In this document: positions 34,408-43,800 of the stretch, piece after piece
How the letters are laid out: each line of letters begins with the position of its first letter
How positions within the stretch are numbered: position 1 is the first letter of the stretch
From: Erinaceus europaeus
Taxonomy: Eukaryota > Chordata > Mammalia > Eulipotyphla > Erinaceidae
DNA: 64,000 nucleotides
Direction of reading: 5' to 3'
Assembly (NCBI RefSeq): GCF_950295315.1
Contig: NC_080165.1
Coordinates: 3,239,055 to 3,303,054, forward strand
Position numbers and translations under genes: made by a program
The notes under the pieces: model-generated
What the model saw: the letters and a program-made list of their open reading frames with translations, nothing else
Told to the model about the DNA's origin: nothing
The model's database searches: none

Positions 34408-34855
34408 TGTTGGTATGCATGAGACCCCTTCTGTTTCATTTGGTTTAAATCCCCCCTGCTTAACACTATTCTATTTACATAACCACTTCATTCTATTTAT
34501 ATAACCGCTGTTAACAAGCACCTCCCTCCAGGGCATTGGTTCAATCCCCACTGTTTCATGATATGTTTTTCCTCCACCCCCCCTCCTTGTCACACTCTGA
34601 TTGTCACCAGTCACTTTTCTCTCCACCCTCTCTATGTCACACCCTGTTTCCACCCTACTTGTCAAGTATATATAAAGACAGCATTGTGAGTTTTAGAGTA
34701 CTTTACCTTTAGTTTAGCTCAGCTCAGCTTAGATTGTGCTGCGTCCTGCACGAATAAAGAGATACTGCCTACAGCTCAACTATGAGTCCCTGGTGGTCTG
34801 TTACCTGCCCGTGAAGCCAGCCCGGCGAAAACAACATAACCCCTCAAAAACGACA
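34408..34855 (+). repeat. 3' LTR of the provirus
   Basis: It aligns without gaps to the 5' LTR. The only differences I find are three substitutions near the U5 end, at 34836, 34843 and 34846 (matching 32561, 32568 and 32571). Confidence 0.95.
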
Positions 34856-34929
34856 TCTTATGCCACTCAAACTATGTGAGGCTCTCCCTTTAATCTAATT
34901 GAATACCCTAGACTTTAATTGTTAACTAT

Positions 34930-35075
34930 CTACTTTATTTATTTATTTATTTTTACCAGAGCACTGCTCAGCTCAGCTGTGGCTTATGGTGGTACAGGGG
35001 ATTGAACCTGGGACTTTGGAGCCTCAGGCATGACAGTCTGTTTTAATAACCATTATGCTATCTACCCCTGCCCCT
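34930..35075 (-). mobile_element. SINE-2 insertion
   Basis: Antisense: (TTTA)n tail, ccagagcactgctcagctc, ggtacaggggattgaacc, ctcaggcatgacagtctg and aaccattatgctatctacc. Confidence 0.9.
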
Positions 35076-35640
35076 AGACTTTAAGTAGCCAGTTTGGGAC
35101 ATCAGGTTAGATCTTTACTGCTAACCTTGAGTCTCATGTGTTTCTAGACCTTTCAGAACCCATTCCATTTAGCTGACCAACATTTATTTTCCTTCATCCT
35201 CTGGCCTTTTCTTACCCCATTTCTATCATCTCTACTCTTAATAGGTTCCATGCAGAGACTTCTAAGTAACAGCCCTTATCTAACTGTGCTATATAGGACT
35301 TCTCTTTACAAGTTTTTTCTTGAGAGAATCTCTTGACACACTAGGCTACTGATATCAGGTCAGAATCAGAGGACACAACCACGCAGTTGAAAAATTATGA
35401 CAATAACTTAAATATAAAAAGGAATACATATGCATTGTCAAATCTAGCAGCTCTATTGTTGTGTGACATGATGAACTGGTGATGTGCAAAATATGCCTTT
35501 TGGTAAACACGCTTTGGTAAACATATATGTGTGAATTATAAATAAATGGATCAAAATAGTGGACATGGTTTTCACTATCTGAAGTAGGCTCATAGCTGGT
35601 TCTTTTAAAGCGTAAACAAAATTATTTTGCATTATGAATG
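35076..35640. other. Unique DNA, no gene seen
   Basis: No repeat or exon is recognised. Confidence 0.5.
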
Positions 35641-35644
35641 AAAG

Positions 35645-35870
35645 GGAGGGGCCAGGCAGTGGTGCACCTGGTTGAGCACACATTACAGTGCACGAAGACC
35701 CAGGTTCAAGCCCCTGGGCCCCACCTGCAGAGGGAAAGCTTCACGAGTGGTGAAGCAAGGCTGCAGGTGTCTCTCTGTCTCTCTTCTTTTCTATCTTCTC
35801 CTTGCCTCTCAATTTCTATCTTTATTCAGTAATCTATAAATAAATAAAAGTATAATTAAAATTATAAATA
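35645..35870 (+). mobile_element. SINE-1 insertion
   Basis: Near full length: ggggccaggcagtggtgcac head, ggttcaagcccctgg B box, gaaagcttcacgagtgg body, CT-rich segment and AAAT tail. Confidence 0.92.
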
Positions 35871-35999
35871 AATAAAAGAGAAAAGGTCAAGGTGACAACA
35901 GAGACCGTGAAAATGCAAAGCATCATGCAAAGCTCTCGGAAACACCCTTATGCGACCAGTCCAGAGACCCTGAATAGATAGATATGTCTGTCTGCATTA

Positions 36000-36660
36000 C
36001 ACTAGTGCTGTGACTTGGAGCATCTCCTCTTATGTCTGTTGGCCCCTGGATCTCTTCTTTGATAAAAATTCTGCCATATCCTCTCTCCATTTTTTTAAAG
36101 TTTGCTTTTTTTTTGTTTGCATTGTTACTGAGTCCAGTGAGCTATGAATGTTCATTTTTATTAGCACTGGACTCTCCAGCATAAGGTCCCAGTTCAATCC
36201 CAAGCAGCACGTGTACCAGAGTGGCGTCTGGTTCTTTCTCTCTGTCCTCCTAGCTTTCTCATTAATAAATAAAGAAAGAAAATCTTAATAGATAGATAAA
36301 TAAATAAATAAAAATTTAAGAATAAAATAGTAACAAATTCAGAAAAAGAGAAAGGTTGTTTTCCATTCTAGGGGGTGTCTTTCTGTTTTGATGAATGTTG
36401 CCATTGCTGTGCAGTAGCTTGTCAGTTTGATGTAGTCCCATGAGTTTAATTTTGGTTTTGTTTTCCTTGCTGTTGGACTGGAGTTTTTGAAGACGTTTCC
36501 CCGATTGTGACGTATTCTTTCAATGTTTTCTTCTATGACTTTGATAGTTTTTGGCCTCTTCTTCTTGTCTTTGATTCACTTGAGTATTGAATTTTGTGGG
36601 GGTTCCTGCTTCATTATGTAGTTTTCAGCCTAATTTTCCCAATACCAACTATTAAAGTAA
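36000..36660 (-). mobile_element. L1 ORF2 fragment split by a SINE-3
   Basis: Antisense ORF2 runs in 36000-36150 (tcttatgtctgttggcccc) and resumes at 36360-36660 (ttgccattgctgtgcagtag, tttgatgtagtcccatgag). A plus-strand SINE-3 lies between, at about 36155-36300 (ctggactctccagcataagg, cagttcaatccc, attaataaataaag). Confidence 0.78.
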
Positions 36661-36760
36661 AAACAGAAGCCAGGAGCAGTTCTGGTGAGTAGGCACTGAA
36701 GCATGGTGATGATCCCCGTGTCAAAAATGTTAAATAAACAAACAAACAAACAAAAAACCA
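36660..36760 (+). mobile_element. SINE-2-like fragment
   Basis: Short piece with aagccaggagcagttctgg and a (AAAC)n tail (caaacaaacaaacaaac). Confidence 0.45.
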
Positions 36761-36796
36761 AACTCGTTACTACGATGTTAAATCCTAGAATGTTAC

Positions 36797-37745
36797 CTAG
36801 GAGAGAACCATCCATAGTGCACCCAATAGACTGCACACAGCTATTGTGAGGACCCTGGTTCATGTTCCGTGTGTGTGTGTGTATGTGTGTGTATGTGTGT
36901 GTATGTGTGTGTGTCTCTGTGTGTGTGAGTGTGTGTGTCTGTGTGTATGTGTGTGTACGTGTGTGTGTCTCTGTGTGTGTCTCTGTGTACATGTGTGCAT
37001 GTATGTGTGTATGTGTGTATATGTGTGTACGTGTGTGTCTGTGTGTGTGAGTGTGTGTGTCTGTGTGTGCATGTATGTGTGTATGTGTATGTGTGTATAT
37101 ATGTGTACGTGTGTGTCTGTGTGTGTGCGTGTGTGTCTGTGTGTGTACGTGTGTGTCTGTGTGTGTGTCTGTGTGTGTCTGTGTATGTGTGTGTACATGT
37201 GTGTCTGTGTCTGTATGTGTGTGTACATGTGTGTCTGTGTGTATGTGTGTGTCTCTGTGTGTACATGTGTGTGTGTCTGTGTGTGTGTACGTGTGTGTGT
37301 GTCTGTGTGTGAGTGTGTGTGTCTGTGTGCATGTATGTGTGTGTGTCTGTGTGTGTTCTTCTCTGTGTATATGTGTGTATGTGTGTGTATGTGTGTGTCT
37401 GTGTGTGTGTGTCTGTGTGTGTGCATGTATGTATGTGTGTATATGTGCGTATGTGTATGTCTGTGTGTCTCTGTGTATATGTATGTATGTGTGTGCCTGC
37501 ATGCGTGTATGTGTGTGTGTCTGTGTGTCTCTCTGTGTGCATGTATGTGTGTATATGTGTCTCTGTGTGCATGTATGTGTGCATGTGTGTCTCTCTGTGT
37601 GTGCATGTATGTGTGTCTCTGTGTGTGCATGTATGTGTGTATGTGTGTGTGCATGTGTGTGTGTGTGTGTTTTACAAGCAGTGGAGCAGTGCTGCAGCTA
37701 TTGTTCTTTCTCTGTATCTACAGCAGGAAAAACTTTTAAAGAAAG
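36797..37745 (+). mobile_element. SINE-1 with an 800-bp TG array inside
   Basis: 36797-36868 reads like a SINE-1 head (gcacccaatagactgcacac, ggaccctggttcatgttcc). After the TG array the body resumes at about 37675 (gcagtggagcagtgctgcag, ttctttctctgtatctac) with an AAAG tail. The array occupies the place of the normal gcccccggtccccacc stretch. Confidence 0.65.
36869..37668. repeat. (TG)n compound satellite of about 800 bp
   Basis: TG runs punctuated by TCTG, TATG, CATG and TACG words. Long Cys/Val and His/Thr frames on both strands are artefacts. Confidence 0.96.
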
Positions 37746-38024
37746 AAAGGAAGAGGAGAAGAAATAGTTTCCAGGAGCTGTGGAGTCACATATGAGCACT
37801 GTGTCCCAGTGATAAACCCAGAGGCAAGAACTAAAGCAGTCGGTGATAAAAATACGAGGAGGAGGTTCATAGGCAGCAGGCTGACTCTGGGTTTATTTTG
37901 TGAGTGTGACCATGATCTTGACAGTTAACTTCTTTATATGATTGTCCACATTCCAAGGCTCATCTCTTATATCCTTTATTATTTCACCTATTGTCTTGGG
38001 TTTTCTTAAATGTTGATTGAACTC

Positions 38025-38077
<53 letters not shown>

Positions 38078-38400
38078 ATTTACTTAATATATATTAAAAC
38101 TTTATGTATTGCCAATTTCTTAGTTTTCTTTAAATAATGCTTATGCTACTCTTGGCATTCAGTTTTATATTTTTCATGGTTTGATATAGCAAATGTATAT
38201 TTAATAGTTTTTTCCAATGACTTTAAATATAAATAAATTTAATTATATACTTTTAGTTTTATATGTAGTTTTAGTATTTTACATTTGAAATTTTAATGAA
38301 TTTTGGGTTTTGACATATATTCTGCTCAGCTCTTACGCAGTACAGGGTAACGAACCCAGTACTCAGGATGCAAACATGTGTGACATCATTACTGTAGGTT
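37746..38400. other. Unique AT-rich DNA with (TA)n
   Basis: A pure TA run of about 50 bp lies at 38027-38076. Nothing else is recognised. Confidence 0.5.
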
Positions 38401-38730
38401 CTCCCAGCTCAGCTTTTTCATTTTTCTTCTTAGAGAAAAGGAAATAAAGCCAGAGGTTTGTGTGTTTAAGAGAGAGAGAGACAGAGAGAGAGAGACAGAG
38501 ACACAGGGAGAGAAAGAGGGAGAGGGAGAGGGAGAGGGAGGGAGGGAGAGAGAGATAGAGAGAGAGAGAGAAAGAGAGAAACAGACAGGGGAGAGATACT
38601 GCAGCACTGCTCCATTATTCAGGAAGCTAACTTTCCACCATCCATGGTGGTCCCATGTTCCATACTGCTCCAGGGATTGAACCCAGAGCCACATGCACAG
38701 CAAGGTTCAGGCTGTGTTGGGTGAGTGTCT
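38400..38730 (-). mobile_element. SINE with expanded GA block
   Basis: Antisense SINE with gatactgcagcactgctcc and gggattgaacccagagcc. Its purine segment is expanded to a GA-rich run at 38468-38590. Confidence 0.7.
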
Positions 38731-39030
38731 CCTGGAACCCCTCCTCCCCAGAGCCCTGCCCCAAGAGGGAAAGACAGACACAGGCTGGGGAAGTGGATCC
38801 ACCTGCCAACACCCATGTCCAGCGGAGAAGCAGTTATAGCAGCCAGACCTCCCACCTTCTGCTCCCCATAGTGACCCTGGGTCCATACTCCCAGAGGGAT
38901 AAAGAATAGGGAAGCTTCCAATGGGGGTGGGGATGGGACGTGGAAATCTGGTGGTGGAAATTATTTGGAATTGTACCCCTCTTATCCTAAGGTCTTGTAG
39001 ATCATTATTAAATCAATAATAAAAAAAAGA
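38731..39030 (+). mobile_element. L1 3' UTR fragment
   Basis: Sense match: ccagagccctgccccaag, gcggagaagcagttatag, ccagagggataaagaatagg, an AT-rich end and A tail. Confidence 0.85.
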
Positions 39031-39690
39031 ATATTTACTGATACTTTCTACTTTCTGCCATTTGTACAAAAATAGTTGACAGGTTACTCTCTGCACACGG
39101 CCACCCATTTTTTTCTTTGTTACATGTACCTTTACATAAGTATTACCTGGATCTACATTTAAAACACTGTTTAAATGTTCTTTGCCTGTTCATGAATACC
39201 ATACATATGTGTGTATATATAGTTAAATTAAAATTAGATAGATTTAGATTTTTTGATTAGTGTTGATTATACTTTTAAAGTAGTTGGAAAGAACTTGACA
39301 ACTATACATTTTGTCTTCTTATCCAGAAATATTTTATAAATTAATTTATTCGCAATCATCTCAGAATCTTACAAAGTCTGTAGTTTATTTTATATAGACC
39401 TCACAAATTCTTACTCATTTTCTTACTAAGTCTCTCACATTTGAATACTAGCACATATTTTTAAACATATTTTATTTATTTCATTTTAATGAGAATGGTG
39501 CTGAAACACTGCTTAACTTTGGCTTGTGGTGGTGCTGTGGATTGAACATGAGAAGTTGGGGCCTCCTGCATGAAAATCTTTTCCTAACCAGTAGGCTGTC
39601 TTCCCAACCAGCTAGTTTATATATTTAACAGAATGCTTCCTATTTTTAATACTGCTGTGTAGGAAAGATGTGATCTTCATTTATTTATTA
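39031..39690. other. Unique DNA plus an old SINE
   Basis: About 39455-39620 is an antisense, decayed SINE-2-like element (tgctgaaacactgcttaac, gtggattgaacatgag, ctaaccagtaggctgtc). The rest is not recognised. Confidence 0.5.
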
Positions 39691-39694
39691 ATTT

Positions 39695-39860
39695 ATTTAT
39701 TTTTAAGGTGAAGGACATTTTTTATTACTTTGATGTACAGAAGACATAGCTTACATTGATCTCAGTTTGGTGGCCAATACTTTAGCCTTTGCCTTCTGCT
39801 TGGCAATCCGAGTAACTGATCTATCTCCTCCCCTATCTCCGCTTGGGTGAAAAATTGCTA
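39695..39860 (-). pseudogene. Processed pseudogene fragment, basic C-terminus
   Basis: The minus strand has an open C-terminal stretch ending AKQKAKAKVLATKLRSM and a stop (near 39763-39820). A short 3' UTR with taataaa follows and then an A-rich tail (the T/A-rich 39680-39700 on the plus strand). This is the layout of a 5'-truncated retrocopy of a short mRNA. The lysine/alanine-rich tail suggests a ribosomal protein, but I cannot name the parent. Confidence 0.5.
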
Positions 39861-40000
39861 AGTCATATTTAAGGGGTTTTGATCATATAGAGAGGGCTAT
39901 AAAAACACATAGGAGCCAGGAAGTGGCACACTCCACACAGTGTACATTTCTTTTAAAATTTTATTTATAAAATGGAAACACTGATAAGACAATGACAAAC

Positions 40001-40667
40001 CTTCAGCTTCATTACTCGGGCGAGACCTTTCCTTTCATAGTATACTCTAATTCCATGTCAGGTGGTTCACTTTCTAACAAAGTCCCAAAACCTAGATATA
40101 AACCAGGTTCTGTGAGAGAGAGCATATGTTCACACGTATCCATAAATTAGTGCAAAATATATACCTGAAAGCAGAAGTACACTAGAGTTTGCAGTGAGTA
40201 TCCCCCTAACACTTCCTCTCCACTATTCCAAGCTTTTGGTCCATGATTGCTCAACAATTTGTTTGGCTTCGTATGTTAACTCTCTTTTCAGTCACCAGGT
40301 TCCAGATGTCATCAGGATGCCGGCCAGGCTTCCCTGGACTGAAGACCCCACCAATGTGTCCTGGAGCTCAGCTTCCCCAGAGACACACCCTACTAGGGAA
40401 AGAGAGAGGCAGACTGGGAGTATGGACCGACCAGTCAACACCCATGTTCAGTGGGGAAGCAATTACAGAAGCCAGACCTTCCACCTTCTGCAACCCACAA
40501 CGACCCTGGGTCCATGCTCCCAGAGGGATAGAGAATGGGAAAGCTATCAGGGGAGGGGAGGGGATATGGAGATTGGGTGGTGGGAATTGTGTGGAGTTGT
40601 ACCCCTCCTACCCTATGGCTTTGTTAATTTATCCTTTCTTAAATAAAAAATAAATTAAAAAAAAGAC
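40001..40667 (+). mobile_element. L1 3' UTR nested in an opposite L1
   Basis: Starts aatgacaaaccttcagc, passes caccaggttccagatgtc and ctactagggaaagagagagg, and ends ggtgggaattgtgtggag and an A-rich tail. The host L1 reads cactgataagac before it and gaccataggc after it, so the insertion point is clear and aagac may be part of the duplication. Confidence 0.85.
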
Positions 40668-41430
40668 CATAGGCTAAGAGGGGGGCAATTCCATACAATT
40701 CCCACCACCAGAACTTCGTATCCCATACCCTCTCTGATAGCTTCCTTATTCTGTATCCCTAGGAGAGGAATTGCTGGGCCATATGGAAGGTCCATGTCTA
40801 GCCTTGTGAGAGTTCTCCAACTGCTCTTCACAGAGGCTGGACCAGTTAACATTCCCACCTGCAGTGCAGAAGGGTTCCTCTTTCCCCACAGCCTCTCCAG
40901 CATTTGTTGCTGCTGTCCTTTTTGATGTACGCCATTCTCACAGGGGTGAGGTGGTATCTCAGTGTTGTCTTTATTTGCATTTCTCTGACAATCAGTGATC
41001 TGGGGCAATTTTTCATGTGTTTGTTAGCCTTTTGGATCTCTTCTGTAGTGAATATTCTGTTCATATCCTCTGCCCATTTTTGGATGGGGTCATTTGCTTT
41101 TTTTGTTGCTAAGTTTGGTGAATTCTTTATATATTTTGGCTATTAGCCTTTTATCTGATGTGTGACATGCGAAGATCCTCTCCTATTTTTTGTTTGGGCA
41201 ATGATTTCTTTTGCTGTGTGGAAATTTTTCACTTTGATGTAGTCCCATTGATTTGTTTCTGCTTTAGTCTTCCTTGCAATTGGGTTTGTATCATCAAATA
41301 TGTCTTTGAGGTTTAGGTGGGGAAAATGTTTTTCTCCAATGTTTTCCTCTAAGTATTTGATAGTTTCTGTTCAAACATCGAGGCCCTTGATCCATTTGGA
41401 GTGGACTTTTGTTTCTGGTGGGATACAGTG

Positions 41431-41902
41431 TGCCGGGAGAGCCTGAGGGTGCTTATTCCCGAGCAAGTGCTTTCTGGGTTGGAGAGAACTCAACTGGAGC
41501 CAGTCTAGGCTGCTGCATGGGAGAGGGATCAGGAACTCGTGCCTAGCTAACTTTGCAGGAGATACACTCTGGAACTCTCGGAGTCGGAAAGCAATTCCAA
41601 ATGTTTTTACTCAGAAAAGCAGCCAAGTAGGCTGTAAACAGGTGTGACATAGAGAGAGTGGAGCAAAAAGTGACTGGTGAAAATCAGGGTGTGACAAGGA
41701 GAGGGGGCGGAGCAGGCGAGAATTCTACCACTGAACCACCAATGCCCTGGAGGGAGGGCGGTGCTTAGTTAAGAGTGGTTTATGTAAGTAGACCACAGCT
41801 TTGAGTGGGATCAGACCAATGTCAAGCAGGCATGCAGGTGCTTAGTTAAGCAGGATTAGAGACAGAAGCTTTAAGCCGGGGGAGCTGGCATACTAGCCAA
41901 CA
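41431..41902 (-). mobile_element. Solo LTR carrying a tRNA-Gly half
   Basis: Minus-strand LTR of 472 bp, starting TGTTGGC and ending GGCA. cagtg flanks it (41426-41430 and 41903-41907), and removing it restores L1 ORF2 text exactly (gggatacagtg then gttcagtttc). It shares U3 blocks with the 32133-34855 provirus LTRs, including ctccctccagggcattgg, ctccttgtcacac and ctctctatgtcacac. No internal sequence remains. Confidence 0.9.
41712..41745 (-). other. Exact 5' half of tRNA-Gly(GCC) inside the LTR
   Basis: On the minus strand these 34 bases begin GCATTGGTGGTTCAGTGG and end CTCGCCTGC. They equal positions 1-34 of mammalian tRNA-Gly-GCC and stop inside the anticodon. The A box (TGGTTCAGTGG) is intact, but the B box and 3' half are absent. 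It is at LTR position about 158-191, in U3, so it is a fragment and not a tRNA gene. Confidence 0.9.
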
Positions 41903-42890
41903 CAGTGGTTCAGTTTCATTCTTCTGCATGTTTCAACACAGTTTCCCCCGCACCATTTATTGAAGAGAGCCTCCTTCCTCCACCTAATATTATGGGCCTC
42001 TTTATCAAAAATTAGATGTCCATAGGTGTGGGGGTTTGGTTCTGGGCTTTAAGTTCTGTTCCACTGGTCTGTAGACCTATTTTTGTTCCAGTACCAGGCT
42101 GTTTTGATGATGATGGCCTTATAATAGAGTTTGAGATCTGGGAGTGTGATGCCTCCATTTCTGTTTCTTTTTTTCAAGATGGTTTTGGTGATTCTACATG
42201 TTTTCTGGTTCCAGATAAATGATTGTAATTTTTGTTCTATTAAAGGAGCTTTGTGGAATTTTGATGGGTATCACATATGGCTCTGGGGAGAATATTCATT
42301 TTGGTGATACTAATTCTTCCAGTCCATGAGCATGGGGTGTCTCTCCATCTCTTGGTATCATTTTGTATTTATTTGAAGAGCAACTCATAGTTTTCAGTAT
42401 ACAAGATTTTCACTTCCTTGGTTAGGTTTATTCCTAGATATTTTATTGATTTTTGCTGTGATTGTGAATGTTAGTGATTTCAGGATGTCCTCTTCTTCAG
42501 ACTTGAAGAAATGACAATAATTTTTGTTCAGTGATTTTGTAGCCTGACACCTGGCTGTCTTGCCTAATAACTTCCAGTAGTTTTCTGCTGGATTCTTTAG
42601 GTTTTTCTATGTCTACTATCACATCATCTGCAAATAGTGATCGTTTGACTTCTTCCCTTCCAATATGTATTCTCTTGATTTCTTTCTCTTGCTATGGTGA
42701 ACACCTCCAATACTATGTTGAAGAGTAATGTTGACAGTGGACAGCTCTGTCTAATACCCGATTTGAGGGGGAATGCTTGTAGCTTCTGTCCATTGAGTAT
42801 GATGTGGCTGTAGGTTTGGTGTATATGGACTCCACTATCTTGAGAAATTTTCCATCTATTCCCATGCCTCTTCATTCTTTTACTCTCCTA

Positions 42891-43560
42891 GATATATACT
42901 AATAGTTATAGATATAATAACTTTCTTTCTCTATTCTCTCTTTTTTACTTTTGGTCTTTGTTTTATAGTACTGAACTTAGAACTTCTGAAAATATTTGAA
43001 ATTTCTCCTGGAATCTTGCTTTTCTGCCCAACAATTTTTATAACAGATTCTTGAGAAAGATTAAAAAGATAGCATGGCTCAACCTCTGAGCATGTCACCC
43101 TTGGCAAGTAAGCAATTTAACTTTCTGCGTGAGCACGTTATTTGAATATCAGGTATTTCTTTATTTAAATCATATGTCAATGCAGACATGGCAGTAAATA
43201 CATTTGTGTATTTGAGCCAGTGGATTCATTTTCCTCAGATTGTTTTTTTAAAACATTTACTTCGTCTTTTCATAATGTCTTTAACATGTGGTTAGTTTCA
43301 CTATCTTCTATAAAACTCACATTTTTCATGAAGTACTTTCCAAAAAAATTCACAGGTTGGACTTAAGGAATAAACAAAGAGAAAAATAAAAGGAGAAACA
43401 TGAATAAACCATTGGTATCTATCTATGGAGCTGCTATTCCTGAAGGGGGCGTGGCAGAGGGTGACAGACGAGGAGGTCTCATGCCTAAGGGAAAGGGCTG
43501 TGTTGGTGAGTATGTTGTGCTAAGGCTTATTTTGACAAAATGTGAGAATGTACCCTTATG
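42891..43560. other. Mostly unique DNA
   Basis: No clear repeat. 43420-43560 is GC-richer and abuts the next L1 piece but matches nothing I know. Confidence 0.45.
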
Positions 43561-43562
43561 AA

Positions 43563-43800
43563 AGCAAGGGCCATGTCCAAGGGAGAAGCAATTGCAGAAG
43601 CCAGACCTTCCACCTTCTGCTCCCCACAATGACCCAGGGTCCATGCTCCCAGAGGGATAAAGAATAGGAAAGCTGTCAGGGGAGGGGATGGGATACGGAG
43701 TTCTGGGGGTGGGAATTATGTGGAATTGTACCCCTCTTATCCTATGGTCTTGTCAGTATTTCCATCTTATAAATAAATTGAAAAAGAAAAAGAAAGCAAG
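43563..43800 (+). mobile_element. L1 3' UTR fragment
   Basis: Sense text: gagaagcaattgcagaagcc, gggtccatgctcccagag, gatacggagttctgggggtg and cctatggtcttgtcagtatt, then an A-rich tail. Confidence 0.87.

Larger units (their letters stand above)
32133..34855 (+). mobile_element. Complete non-coding class II-like endogenous retrovirus
   Basis: Two 448-bp LTRs bound an internal region of 1827 bp. The target duplication tcttat (32127-32132 and 34856-34861) is 6 bp, typical of class II (betaretrovirus-like) elements. A lysine-tRNA-like primer site and a purine tract sit where expected. The internal region is too short for gag-pro-pol-env, and its longest frame (32595-33221, 208 codons) has no motif I recognise as retroviral, with no zinc knuckle, DSG protease or YXDD. 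It is therefore a non-autonomous element needing proteins from elsewhere. LTR identity (three differences) argues for a recent insertion. Confidence 0.93.
39955..42890 (-). mobile_element. 5'-truncated L1 with two nested insertions
   Basis: On the minus strand the RT region is visible at 42624-42875 ([20 protein letters not shown] and [10 protein letters not shown]). The C-terminus of ORF2 is at 40846-41064 ([33 protein letters not shown]). The 3' UTR is short and ends at 39955-40000. A plus-strand L1 (40001-40667) splits the 3' UTR and a solo LTR (41431-41902) splits ORF2. Frames are broken, so it is inactive. Confidence 0.88.

Noticed and set aside
36630..37767. Long Cys/Val and His/Thr frames
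   Set aside because: They are the TG array in several frames on both strands.
41712..41745. A functional tRNA-Gly gene
   Set aside because: Only the first 34 positions are present. The 3' half, B box and terminator are absent.
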